From positions 1-61,581 of the forward strand of contig DAONFG010000018.1 in the NCBI GenBank assembly GCA_035403465.1: a DNA stretch of 61,581 bases, in the 5' to 3' direction. The notes under the pieces were generated by a model, which saw only the letters and a program-made list of their open reading frames with translations, was not told the origin of the DNA and did not search any database. Source of the stretch: JAAYBQ01 sp035403465. Lineage in GTDB: Bacteria > Spirochaetota > UBA4802 > UBA5550. Shown here piece after piece: positions 1 to 8,414 of the stretch (position 1 is the stretch's first letter; each line of letters starts with the position of its first letter). The translations under genes and the position numbers were made by a program.

Positions 1-451
1 CGGCATTAAGCAGGCGTATGAATTTATCCCAGTCTTTTTCATCCACTATCCGCCAGTTTCCCTTACCCCTCTCTTTTTCGACCACGTCCCGTTTTTTATT
101 GGAGAGACCGATCTTTAAAGTCAGAATCAGCCAGAGAATAAGACAGACTGTAATTGATGCAGATACGTATAGAGTCGTGATCATTGAACCTGAATCACCT
201 GCAAGAGTCTTCTTCATTACAATAAGCATCAGCCCGTAGGTTAAACCAAACACGCCAAGACATAACAGTATGGATATAAAGAGTCCGCTCCGCCATGCAC
301 GGTCAGTAAGAATATCTTTAAGTGAAAGTTCAATTTTATGCTGTGCAGATGTTGATTCCTTGAAGTCAAGCTCCATGCGTGAAAAGACAGTGTTGGGAAT
401 AACACGTTCAACGTGTTCAGTTAATATGCTTCTGAATATGTATGTTTTCAT
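1..451 (-). CDS. Membrane protein, partial (C-terminus lies beyond the window)
   Basis: An open frame reads leftwards from ATG at 451 and is still open at base 1, giving about 150 residues of an incomplete protein. A good ribosome site (CGGAG) sits about 9 bases before the ATG and a promoter lies further upstream. The first 55 residues are polar. Two hydrophobic membrane segments follow (roughly residues 62-82 and 98-116), then a basic stretch (NKKRDVVEKERGKG) and a Trp/Asp-rich end. I recognise no family. It is probably a small inner-membrane protein with a cytoplasmic C-terminus. Short frames on the opposite strand are shadows. Confidence 0.6.
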   Translation of the reverse strand, partial: MKTYIFRSILTEHVERVIPNTVFSRMELDFKESTSAQHKIELSLKDILTDRAWRSGLFISILLCLGVFGLTYGLMLIVMKKTLAGDSGSMITTLYVSASITVCLILWLILTLKIGLSNKKRDVVEKERGKGNWRIVDEKDWDKFIRLLNA

Positions 452-492
452 TTTTATGCTCCGAGATGGAATCAGGAACGTAGTTTATATAT

Positions 493-521
493 AGTATACA
501 GCTTGATACTGATTTTGTAAA
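493..521 (-). promoter_or_regulatory. Sigma-70-type promoter for the partial membrane protein
   Basis: On the minus strand TTTACA (-35, 521-516) and TATACT (-10, 498-493) are separated by exactly 17 bases. The implied transcript starts near 486 and has a leader of about 35 bases. This is motif matching only. Confidence 0.5.
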
Positions 522-868
522 GTAAATTACAGTCCGGGTTCATTGACTCTGATGTCTCATGTCTTTACCTCTCTCTTTGATGGATTCTTCAGATTTATCG
601 GGTCTGTCTTTATTTTTTTGCAAGCTGAAATTTGAAGAATGACAGAGGAACACCCGGGATTTTTGTAATCACAAATTGTAAATCTCCGATTTTTCTGCAT
701 GGAATAATGTTTTTATCTACCATGCCTGTAAAGTGCTTGATTTTTTGCATAATCAAATTAAAAAAATTCAGTCTTGGTTTTCTTCATAATCAGTTTAGAC
801 TGAAAACTGAATGATTTCTGTTGCCGGGCAGCTGAGTCTGAATAATCTGAATATAACGAGGTAAGTCC
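522..868. other. Intergenic region with no gene seen
   Basis: This 347-base divergent spacer lies between the partial membrane gene and the chemotaxis receptor. It is A+T-rich, contains only short interrupted frames, and shows no RNA gene or strong repeat. The receptor promoter is presumably here, but I could not pick one convincing -35/-10 pair. Confidence 0.4.
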
Positions 869-2416
869 ATGTCAAATCCCGTAACCAGGTATTTTTTAAA
901 ACCCTATGATGGGATGGATTATCTGACAAGAAAAAAAGCCGGGCTTGTGATGTTATTCGCAATTGCGATTGCCATAGCGCTGAATTTAGCCACTCTTTTG
1001 TCACTTACCGTAAGTGTAGAACGGGCAAAAAATTTTTTCGAATCAGCTATCGGTGCGACAGTCACGTCAGTCATTGTGCTTATTCTTCTACGGACAGGCA
1101 AGGCGCGGATTGCCGCGCATGTGATGATCATTGCATGCTCTGTGGTTACAGTATTGGGATTTTTCAGAAAAGACCCGCTGGTTGCCTACAACACCATGGT
1201 ATATTTTATGTTTGTTGTGCTTATATACGCTGCAGCTTTTTCATCAAAGTTTATAACTTCGATTGTTATGACAGCTTTTGTTGCATCCGACGTAATCTAC
1301 TTCATGCTTCACCGTGCTAATCAGGATCCTGCGGTCAAGACAGTAATCAAGGTCGGCTTGATCGACAGCCTGGCCGGCCTGTTACTTGCGTATATAATAA
1401 GCCTTCTTTCTATCACAATGATGCAGAATTCCATCAGCCTTACTAATGAAGAAAAGGCAAAAAATGATGCGCAGATGAATGAAATGAAGAATCTTCATGG
1501 AATCATACTTGAGAGCGCCCGCAAGCTTTCATCCTTTGCAGAGAATCTTTTTTCAAAGACCCGGAACTTCTCGAAAAACCTCAACAACCAGGCGCAGTCA
1601 ACCGATGAGATCAACATTTCAACTGCACAGACGGCAAAGAGTGTTGCAGGGACTGCCGACAATATACAGGAACAGTATTCCTCGGTGCTGACTCTCGTTG
1701 ATTCAATAGTAAAGCTGTCGGCCGAGACCGATGAACTGAAAAAGGGATCTGCCGATGTACGTTCGGCATTCGGTTCGGTTGTAGACCTGGCTCGCGCGGG
1801 AGAGACAGCCGTCACTAATATCGACAGGAACTCGAAAGATCTTATCGAAAGCACTTCCAGACTTTCATCGATCATGGAGATACTGGAGGATCTTTTTGAC
1901 AAGATACAGCTCCTGGCCCTTAATGCCGCGATCGAGGCTGCAAGGGCAGGGGACCAGGGCAGGGGTTTCGCTGTTGTAGCTGACGAGGTTAACAAGCTCT
2001 CGGAAAAATCGATGACGAGTCTGAAGGAGATCAACCAGCTTATCAGCTCGAACGTAACAGGAGCCGAGGAGGGGAGCCAGAATATTGAGGTCATCATCCG
2101 GCTCATCAAGCAGATATTCAACACGATTAACACCCTTGAAGTAAGTTCCAGCGAGATTTTTAAACATATAAACAACCAGGAACAGATCAAGAACGAGATA
2201 GAAGTCAAGATTGGCGACCTGAAAAAAAGGTCAATCGAGATTAAGGATGATACAGGCGAGCAGGAGAAGGTACTGAACGTAATTGCCGGGAAGATATCGG
2301 AAATAAACTCGCTTATCCAGTCCAACACATCAGTTGCGGGCGACCTTTTAGTTGCGGCAGAGGAGCTCGCGCAGGTGGCAGAGAAGCTTAACCAGCAGGC
2401 GGGAAAATCTATCTGA
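869..2416 (+). CDS. Methyl-accepting chemotaxis protein with a multi-span membrane N-terminus
   Basis: This is a 515-residue chemotaxis transducer. The N-terminal 200 residues hold about six hydrophobic segments and no large periplasmic loop, so the sensor is probably within or close to the membrane. A long helical region follows, with the conserved signalling hairpin at about residues 345-380 (LALNAAIEAARAG then GRGFAVVADEV), the part that binds CheA and CheW. No HAMP domain is evident. A GAGG ribosome site precedes the ATG. It stands alone, with no che genes nearby, and ends just before a bidirectional terminator. The ligand cannot be read from the sequence. A long open frame on the opposite strand is a by-product of its codon use. 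Confidence 0.93.
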   Translation: MSNPVTRYFLKPYDGMDYLTRKKAGLVMLFAIAIAIALNLATLLSLTVSVERAKNFFESAIGATVTSVIVLILLRTGKARIAAHVMIIACSVVTVLGFFRKDPLVAYNTMVYFMFVVLIYAAAFSSKFITSIVMTAFVASDVIYFMLHRANQDPAVKTVIKVGLIDSLAGLLLAYIISLLSITMMQNSISLTNEEKAKNDAQMNEMKNLHGIILESARKLSSFAENLFSKTRNFSKNLNNQAQSTDEINISTAQTAKSVAGTADNIQEQYSSVLTLVDSIVKLSAETDELKKGSADVRSAFGSVVDLARAGETAVTNIDRNSKDLIESTSRLSSIMEILEDLFDKIQLLALNAAIEAARAGDQGRGFAVVADEVNKLSEKSMTSLKEINQLISSNVTGAEEGSQNIEVIIRLIKQIFNTINTLEVSSSEIFKHINNQEQIKNEIEVKIGDLKKRSIEIKDDTGEQEKVLNVIAGKISEINSLIQSNTSVAGDLLVAAEELAQVAEKLNQQAGKSI

Positions 2417-2471
2417 TATGATTTAATGTTTTACTGTTGCTGTGAATGTACAGGTGAGTAATGACGGAAAT

Positions 2472-2501
2472 AAAAAAAGAGGGGTTATCCCCTCTTTTTT
2501 T
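2472..2501. terminator. Bidirectional Rho-independent terminator
   Basis: A perfect GAGGGG/CCCCTC stem with a TTAT loop is flanked by seven A on the left and seven T on the right, so it can end transcription from either side. It lies between the converging chemotaxis receptor and histone-like gene. Confidence 0.85.
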
Positions 2502-2518
2502 AAATCGAAAAGCTTAAA

Positions 2519-2743
2519 TTACATCTTCGGTTTAGCTTTTGCTTTGGCTTTAGCTTTTGCTTTGGGTTTAGCTTTTGCTTTGGGTTTAGCTGCTTTTAAT
2601 GCTGCTTCTTTTTTCTTTGCAGCAACCAAGTCACTTGAAAGTTTAGAAATTGATGCTGTCTCAGCCTTAACTTCCTTCTGAAGCTTTGCTACTTTCGCTT
2701 TTTTCTTTGAGAGGCTGTTCGCCAGTTGTTTAGCAGTTGCCAT
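2519..2743 (-). CDS. Small histone H1-like Lys/Ala/Pro-rich protein
   Basis: This is a 74-residue protein. Residues 1-50 form a charged, heptad-like helical segment (KKKAKVAKLQKEVKAE). Residues 53-74 are an unbroken basic tail of alternating Lys-Ala and Lys-Pro, built at DNA level from tandem six-base codon pairs. Such tails occur in bacterial histone H1-like proteins (Hc1, AlgP families) that bind DNA non-specifically. A strong AAGGAG ribosome site precedes the ATG and a terminator follows the stop. Nucleoid binding is inferred from composition only. The tail is slippage-prone and its length probably varies between strains. Confidence 0.75.
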   Translation of the reverse strand: MATAKQLANSLSKKKAKVAKLQKEVKAETASISKLSSDLVAAKKKEAALKAAKPKAKAKPKAKAKAKAKAKPKM

Positions 2744-2946
2744 ACATACTCCTTAAATGTTTTATTTTCAATTCAATAAACAATAACACTAAGAATATCG
2801 GTATAATGTTCAGTATGCTTGAATTTTATTTAAAAAAAATATCATCCGGTATTCGCCAGGCACACGATGTGATTAATCAGTTGCATCCTCCAGTCAGCAG
2901 CACCACCGTGTAACATTGAATCCTGCTGAAGTTTAAAAAATATAAT

Positions 2947-2973
2947 GAAAAAGCCCCGGCAATTGACCGGGGC
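2947..2973 (-). terminator. Rho-independent terminator of the exported hypothetical gene
   Basis: Read on the minus strand, a GCCCCGG/CCGGGGC stem is followed directly by TTTTT. It lies about 30 bases beyond the stop of the gene at 3006-3896. Confidence 0.8.
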
Positions 2974-3005
2974 CTGTAGTCTACATGTTATGCGGATGAT
3001 TCGTT

Positions 3006-3896
3006 TTATTCATAGAACCTGTCCAGCGGGGTTATATCTTCAATCATCTTAAGGATATCGCCCTCCTGGGGGAACTCCTGGAACATCTTTTTTTCCTCTT
3101 CAACTGTGCCGTTCTCGGATTCATTTACAAGTTTGCCTATCAGTGTCTCAATGTCCTTGTCGGTATTGCCGTAAATCATCAGGATATTCGGTCCTGAACC
3201 GATGCCCCAGTCGAAGCCGTCATTGCGGTATGCCATAAATGTTTCGGTTATCCCGTCGCCATCTGCATCTTCGCAATAGTAGACAACTTCATCACCTGAC
3301 TTCCCGGTTGCCGATGTGAAGAATTTCTGCTTTACATCATTTGAATTATCCGGGTTCACTTCCATTGAAATCTGCTTCTTCCTGACATGAAGACCTGATT
3401 CACCGCGGTTCTTCATCAGTGTTCTGAATTTTTCAACATGCATTTTTATAAATCCGTCTCTTACGGATTTATAAAACTGACCGAAGTTGCTCGAGACAAA
3501 TTCTTCGTTGATATTCCTGAGGAGGTCGCTGCGCCTGTATATAATTCTGACACAGTCAGGTTTTCCGTTGATCTTGTTGAGCCAGAAATCATTATTATCT
3601 ACATACTTGTTTTCAGCATCCATGACAATTCTCTTCATCTTTACTTCATCGACCTTGTCAAAACCGTCGGCTATGAAATAGGATTTGCTGTCCTTGATAA
3701 CCAGGAGTATCTCAACCGAATTATCCTGAGTCTGCACATCCGGCCTTTCAATTCTCTGGTAGACTATACGGTCTTCCTTGTAACGGGTAATTTTATCAAC
3801 GTCAAGGATCAGGTATTCTTTTTCTTTTGAGATAAGTATCCCTGAACAGAGTATACTCAGAAGAAGTATTACTAAGGCATATCTAAATTTCCGCAT
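3006..3896 (-). CDS. Exported hypothetical protein with an Asp-rich calcium-loop-like motif
   Basis: This 296-residue protein starts with a clear signal peptide (MRKFRYALVILLLSILCSG). The mature part is hydrophilic and I recognise no family. Around residue 213 it carries DADGDGITETF, a DxDxDG loop of the kind that binds calcium in EF-hand-like and dockerin-like proteins. It is a single-gene unit with its own terminator and is divergent from the MORN lipoprotein gene. Export is well supported. Calcium binding is an inference from one motif. Confidence 0.75.
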   Translation of the reverse strand: MRKFRYALVILLLSILCSGILISKEKEYLILDVDKITRYKEDRIVYQRIERPDVQTQDNSVEILLVIKDSKSYFIADGFDKVDEVKMKRIVMDAENKYVDNNDFWLNKINGKPDCVRIIYRRSDLLRNINEEFVSSNFGQFYKSVRDGFIKMHVEKFRTLMKNRGESGLHVRKKQISMEVNPDNSNDVKQKFFTSATGKSGDEVVYYCEDADGDGITETFMAYRNDGFDWGIGSGPNILMIYGNTDKDIETLIGKLVNESENGTVEEEKKMFQEFPQEGDILKMIEDITPLDRFYE

Positions 3897-4059
3897 ATGT
3901 TAACCTTTGTTTAACCATTAATTAGATGATATATTATTTTATATAGTATCGGATAACCGGGAAATTAAGTTAACAAATAAAAAAGTGTCATCTTCTATGA
4001 AAATAACCCCGGCAGCGGTACCAAAATCCGGGTGAATTACACCGGCACTTAAATAATTA

Positions 4060-4088
4060 TTGACACAAATGTTTTGCGCTATTATAGT
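4060..4088 (+). promoter_or_regulatory. Sigma-70-type promoter for the MORN lipoprotein gene
   Basis: A consensus TTGACA (4060-4065) and TATAGT (4083-4088) are spaced by exactly 17 bases, 53 bases before the ATG at 4142. Confidence 0.6.
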
Positions 4089-4141
4089 TAGCTTTCATCT
4101 TGCTCCAGTAAAAATTTAAACCCGATTAAACAGGTAGGATA

Positions 4142-6187
4142 ATGAAAAATATTATTTATGCTTTTATTATAATTTCCCTGATTACAGCAGCGGCCTGTGA
4201 AACAACAAAGCAGCAGGTTAAAAAGACTGAAAATACCGGCGAGCAGGTCATTAAAGACCAGCCGGCGGATATAAAATCTGATGATAAACTATCGTCAGAT
4301 GTGAACGGTAAGTCCGGTTCAACCAGAGGTGTTCTGAAAGCGGGTAACTATAAATATGAAGGCGATATCAGGGACGGGAAACCCCACGGTAAAGGGAAGC
4401 TTTCAATATATGACAACAACGGCAACCTGACTTCAACTGTAGAGGGTGAATTCGAAAACGGGAAGACCAGGGGTGAAATGCAGGTCACCAATTATGACAA
4501 AAATGGTAAAGTTGCCAGCAGGTTCACAGGCACCATGAAGGACGGTTCGTATGATAAATACGACAAGGGTACACTGGTGACTTATGATTCGAAGGGAAAT
4601 GTAACCAGTTCATATACGGGCGCGTTCAGGGATAACAAACCTCACGGTGCAGGTGAGCTTACCTTATACGACAGCAATGGGAAGATTGTGAGTAAATATG
4701 CCGGCAATTTTACCAATGGACAGCCCGATGGTGCAGGCGTTCTTTATGAATACGACAATGATGGAAAACTGGTAAGAAAAACCGAGGGTAATTTTTTCGA
4801 GGGACGCCCAAGCGGCAAGGTGACGATTTCAAATTATGACAGCAATGGAAAGCTTATTAGTACAATCACCGGTGAATACAGGAACGGTAAAATATACGGT
4901 ACCGCAACAATAATTACATATGATGAAAACGGCAGAAAGATATCTGAATATACCGGCGAGGTTGTTGACGGCAAACCAAACGGCAAAGGTGTGCTGGTTA
5001 CATATGACAAGGACGGCAAAGTTCTATCTAAATATACGGGTGATTTTAAAAACGGTCAGCCTGATGGCGAGGGGAAGCTTGTAGTATACGACAAAGACGG
5101 GAAGGTAAAGTCGGAATATACCGGGACATTTAAAAACGGGAAATTCGATGGTAAAGGTATACTTGTTGAGTACAACGCGAAAGGTAAAATGATCAGTAAG
5201 TATGAAGGTTCATTCAAAAACGGCGAAAAGGATGGAGAGGGAACATTATCGGAATATGATGAGAATGGGAAGCTCCGTTCAAAATATACAGGAGACTTTA
5301 AGGGAGGCAAACGTCATGGGCAGGGATCGCTTTTTGTTTATGACGAAAAGGGGGTACTGGTTAAAAAATACCTGGGCATGTTCACCGATGACAAGATGAC
5401 GGGTGAGGGGGTCCTCTTCGTATACGACAAGGATGGAAAGCTGGTTTCGAAGTACCTGGGACAGGTTGTCGATGGGGTCCCTTCAGGAGAAGGGACATTA
5501 TTCGTCTATGATAAAAACGGCAACGTTGTTTCAAAATATACAGGACAGTTTAAAGACGGGCGCATGCATGGTAATGGTACACTCTTCACTTATGATTCAA
5601 AGGGCAACCTGGTAAGCAAGGTTTACGGCAGCTGGGCAGACGGGGCTTTCCAGGAGGAGAAATCGGCATCATCGGGTGACGGGGATACCTACACCGGCGA
5701 ATGGTTAAACGGGAAAAAACATGGTTTCGGCGAATATACCTGGGGCAGGAAATCCAGGTGGTTCGGCGCGAAATATATTGGCTACTTTGAGAGTGATAAG
5801 AAGTCTAACCAGGGTTCTCTTATACTTCCCTCCGGTGATAAATATGTCGGCGGTTTTAAAAATGACAGGATCCACGGCGACGGCGTATGGTACTATGTGG
5901 ACGGATCAAGGTTTATAGGCCAGTTTAATGAAGGTAAATGCGAAAGCAAGGGACTGAAGATATGGGCCGATGGAACAAGGTACATCACTGCAATAGACAG
6001 CTACTACCACAGTGAAAAAAATGCTTTTATGCCCAATGCAGATAGTGTAAAATATAAAACATGCACACAGAGTGACAAAACAAAAAACGGCAAATCTTCA
6101 TATACCTGGGAAGCTGAAGAGGTAATAGACAAGGTGCCGGACAAGGTGACCGAAGAGAACCCGATAGAGTGGAGCCCGGGGAACTGA
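4142..6187 (+). CDS. MORN-repeat lipoprotein
   Basis: This is a 681-residue protein. The signal peptide ends in a lipobox (ITAAAC), so it should be lipid-anchored. From about residue 70 there are roughly 15 tandem repeats, nearly all exactly 28 residues, patterned G-x-F-x-N-G-x-x-x-G-x-G-x-L-x-x-YD-x-x-G-K-x-x-S-K-YT. They combine a MORN hairpin with an extra YDxxGK strand. About four classical 23-residue MORN repeats follow (YTGEWLNGKKHGFGEY). Repeats diverge most at the start and are most uniform in the middle, consistent with internal duplication. MORN arrays form extended beta structures used in protein or lipid contacts. The partner here is unknown. The gene is six bases from the DUF4160 gene and may be cotranscribed with it. 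Confidence 0.92.
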   Translation: MKNIIYAFIIISLITAAACETTKQQVKKTENTGEQVIKDQPADIKSDDKLSSDVNGKSGSTRGVLKAGNYKYEGDIRDGKPHGKGKLSIYDNNGNLTSTVEGEFENGKTRGEMQVTNYDKNGKVASRFTGTMKDGSYDKYDKGTLVTYDSKGNVTSSYTGAFRDNKPHGAGELTLYDSNGKIVSKYAGNFTNGQPDGAGVLYEYDNDGKLVRKTEGNFFEGRPSGKVTISNYDSNGKLISTITGEYRNGKIYGTATIITYDENGRKISEYTGEVVDGKPNGKGVLVTYDKDGKVLSKYTGDFKNGQPDGEGKLVVYDKDGKVKSEYTGTFKNGKFDGKGILVEYNAKGKMISKYEGSFKNGEKDGEGTLSEYDENGKLRSKYTGDFKGGKRHGQGSLFVYDEKGVLVKKYLGMFTDDKMTGEGVLFVYDKDGKLVSKYLGQVVDGVPSGEGTLFVYDKNGNVVSKYTGQFKDGRMHGNGTLFTYDSKGNLVSKVYGSWADGAFQEEKSASSGDGDTYTGEWLNGKKHGFGEYTWGRKSRWFGAKYIGYFESDKKSNQGSLILPSGDKYVGGFKNDRIHGDGVWYYVDGSRFIGQFNEGKCESKGLKIWADGTRYITAIDSYYHSEKNAFMPNADSVKYKTCTQSDKTKNGKSSYTWEAEEVIDKVPDKVTEENPIEWSPGN

Positions 6188-6193
6188 AAGATT

Positions 6194-6448
6194 ATGCCGA
6201 CAATTCTGTATCTATACGGCTGGAGGTTCTTTTTTTATTCCAATGAAAGGAATGAACCGGTTCATATTCATTGCCAGAAGGGAGAGAAGGATGTCAAGTT
6301 CTGGATTATCGAAAAGAAATTCGATATAGTTGAGGATTATTCCTATAATTTATCTGATTCTGATAAACGAGTTGTCAGAAAAATAATTTTTGAGAATTTT
6401 GACTATATAGTGGATGAGTGGAAAAAATTTCACGGAGCAAAATCATGA
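6194..6448 (+). CDS. DUF4160 domain protein
   Basis: This 84-residue protein matches the DUF4160 pattern: an N-terminal strand block (LYLYGWRFFFYSNERNEP), the VHIHC motif, then an acidic/aromatic C-terminus. It overlaps the DUF2442 gene by the four bases ATGA, so the two are probably translationally coupled. DUF4160/DUF2442 pairs are widespread and resemble small two-gene toxin-antitoxin modules in layout, but no activity is established to my knowledge. Confidence 0.85.
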   Translation: MPTILYLYGWRFFFYSNERNEPVHIHCQKGEKDVKFWIIEKKFDIVEDYSYNLSDSDKRVVRKIIFENFDYIVDEWKKFHGAKS

Positions 6449-6702
6449 AAAAATATCATAAAGTGGGTAAGTTGAAATTTGAAGGAAATTATCTGATTCT
6501 CAATGTAGATGACCTGGAATATAAAGTTGATATAAGAAAACAGTCAAAAAAGTTATTAGTGGCGGATGACAAAGAGAAAAATAATTATATAATTTCAGGA
6601 TCGGGCTACGGAATCCACTGGCCGGATTTAGATGAGGACCTGTCAATTGACGGACTGATCGGAGTGGTGAAGAAGCATGATAAGAATAGAATTGCAGTTT
6701 AA
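6445..6702 (+). CDS. DUF2442 domain protein
   Basis: This 85-residue protein starts at ATG 6445, inside the stop region of the DUF4160 gene, behind CGGAGC. A longer upstream start at 6418 is possible but lacks a ribosome site. The C-terminal GIHWPDLDEDLSIDGLIG is the DUF2442 signature. It is the second half of a DUF4160/DUF2442 pair. A role as regulator or antitoxin of its partner is only a guess. Confidence 0.85.
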   Translation: MKKYHKVGKLKFEGNYLILNVDDLEYKVDIRKQSKKLLVADDKEKNNYIISGSGYGIHWPDLDEDLSIDGLIGVVKKHDKNRIAV

Positions 6703-6714
6703 AAGAAACAAACC

Positions 6715-7686
6715 TCAGTTGTTTGCCACAACCACTGCCCGTACCGGAGCCTGGTAACCCTCAACAGTCTTTCTGTTATCGCATTTGTCAAGGAAGTCCG
6801 CAAGGGACTCGGTGTTTACCCACGGGGTCCTTCTCTGTTCATCACCTGTGGTGGGCGTTACATCAACGCAGCGCGCATGGGCAAATCCCGCAGCCCTGAG
6901 CCACGAGAGCAGCACCGCAACCGTAGGTATAAAGTATACATTCTGCATCATGGCGTATCGGTCAACCGGTGTCAATGTAAAGTGGCTCTCCCCTTCAAGA
7001 ATCATTGTTTCCAGTACAAGTTCACCTTTTCCCGAAAGCATGCTCTTTACCTGCTTAAGAAAGTCTATGGGGGACCTTCTGTGGTACAGTATTCCCATGC
7101 AGAATATGGTGTTGAACTTTTTTCCTGACGCAGGGAGTTCCTCAAGGCGCAGGGGAAGCGTGTGAATATTTTCTGTCCCGGCAAAGGCGTTCAGCAGGTT
7201 GAACTGGCAGTAGAAGTTTATGTAAGGTTCGACCCCGATTGCCGCAGCGGGTCTGTGCGGTATCATGCGGAACATGTAGTATCCTGAACTTGATCCTATA
7301 TCCAGTACGTGCCGGTTCTCGAGCGGTGTAATGTGCGGTATGACCCGGTCCCACTTCAGGTTTGATCTCCACTCCGCGTCTATATCTATGCCGAATAGGG
7401 TGAATGGCCCCTTGCGCCAGGGCCACATCTCCATGAGCGCAGTGCGGAGAGAACTCAGGGTATCGCTGTCAAGTTCATTATTCCTGCCGATGACCACTGA
7501 GTCGCCGGTGAAATCGGTGTATGCGGCCTTCAGGTTCATGAATGGCGTTGCGGCCTCTGCGAGTTTTATCCCCTTGGAATCGGTGCGGGTTATGTAGTCG
7601 TGCTTTTCACGGCTGATACGGAGTATTTCAAGAGCCTCTTCCCGTTTGTAGCCGTAACTCATCCATCGTTCAACCGATTCTATCAT
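6715..7686 (-). CDS. cmoB: tRNA U34 carboxymethyltransferase CmoB
   Basis: CmoB transfers a carboxymethyl group from carboxy-S-adenosylmethionine to 5-hydroxyuridine at tRNA position 34, giving 5-oxyacetyluridine, which widens wobble decoding. The start at 7686 has an excellent AGGAAGGA site and an ATGA overlap with cmoA. It gives 323 residues, the usual CmoB length, whereas the longest possible frame would add 13 residues. Visible signatures are the lead-in KWDRVIPHITPL, the SAM-binding motif VLDIGSSSGYYMFRM and the later FCMGILYHRRSP. The substrate-making partner CmoA is encoded immediately upstream. Confidence 0.95.
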   Translation of the reverse strand: MIESVERWMSYGYKREEALEILRISREKHDYITRTDSKGIKLAEAATPFMNLKAAYTDFTGDSVVIGRNNELDSDTLSSLRTALMEMWPWRKGPFTLFGIDIDAEWRSNLKWDRVIPHITPLENRHVLDIGSSSGYYMFRMIPHRPAAAIGVEPYINFYCQFNLLNAFAGTENIHTLPLRLEELPASGKKFNTIFCMGILYHRRSPIDFLKQVKSMLSGKGELVLETMILEGESHFTLTPVDRYAMMQNVYFIPTVAVLLSWLRAAGFAHARCVDVTPTTGDEQRRTPWVNTESLADFLDKCDNRKTVEGYQAPVRAVVVANN

Positions 7687-8414
7687 GAATCCTTCCTGCA
7701 TACGAACGAAGTGAAATGGAACCACTTGTTGTATATCTCTATCGCGGTGAATCCTGCACCGCGCATCCTCTCCATGTGAGTTTCCACTGTTTCGGGAACA
7801 AGGACGTTCTCGAGCGCTTCGCGCTTCCTGTTAATCTCGAACAGGGAATACCCGTTCTCCTCTTTGAACCTGTAGTAGAACTCCTGCTGCAGTTCGGAAA
7901 ACTGCGGGTCACTGTTTACTGTTTTTTCAGTAAGGAGAAATATTCCGCCCGGCAGAAGTGCGTTGTATATTTTACTGACCAGCGTGCTCCTGTCAGCCGC
8001 GGGTATGAACTGCAGGGTCAGGTTGGCCACGATCACCGAGGCATCCGCCATGTTTATTCCGCGGATATCCGACAGCACCGGGTTTATGCCGCTGTGTGAA
8101 TCGAAACCTGAAATTCTTTTTTTAAAGAGGTCAACCATGGGCGCGGAATTGTCCACCGCGGTCATTTTAAACGGTCTGCCGTTCATCTGCTGGATTAGTG
8201 TCAGTGCGAAGTTACCGTTGGAGCAGCCAAGGTCATATATTTGCGTACCGGCCTGGTAGAACTTTGCCGCGAGCCCTGCCTGCTGTGTTAATACCTCCCT
8301 GTAGTGCGGGACCGACCTTGAGATCATGTCATCGAAGACGCTGGCCACGGTTTCGTTGAATTCGAACGGTGTAACATCGGCAGCGTCCGCGTATATCCTG
8401 TCTTTTTTATCCAT
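7683..8414 (-). CDS. cmoA: Carboxy-S-adenosylmethionine synthase CmoA
   Basis: CmoA converts S-adenosylmethionine and prephenate to carboxy-S-adenosylmethionine, the donor used by CmoB. The sequence follows the family: RSVPHY near residue 30, the nucleotide motif IYDLGCSNGNFAL, the acidic AVDNSAPM, and LTLQFIP followed by KIYNALLPGG. I chose ATG at 8414 (MDKKDRIY), which aligns with the usual N-terminus. An ATG four codons earlier (8426) is also possible, and neither has a clear ribosome site. Overlap with tcdA upstream and cmoB downstream points to one coupled transcript. Confidence 0.93.
   Translation of the reverse strand: MDKKDRIYADAADVTPFEFNETVASVFDDMISRSVPHYREVLTQQAGLAAKFYQAGTQIYDLGCSNGNFALTLIQQMNGRPFKMTAVDNSAPMVDLFKKRISGFDSHSGINPVLSDIRGINMADASVIVANLTLQFIPAADRSTLVSKIYNALLPGGIFLLTEKTVNSDPQFSELQQEFYYRFKEENGYSLFEINRKREALENVLVPETVETHMERMRGAGFTAIEIYNKWFHFTSFVCRKDS

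Noticed and set aside
1495..2328. A 277-residue frame opposite the first chemotaxis receptor
   Set aside because: It lies entirely antisense to a clear MCP signalling domain, and Ser/Leu-rich antisense frames are usual there. The same applies at 58486-59328.
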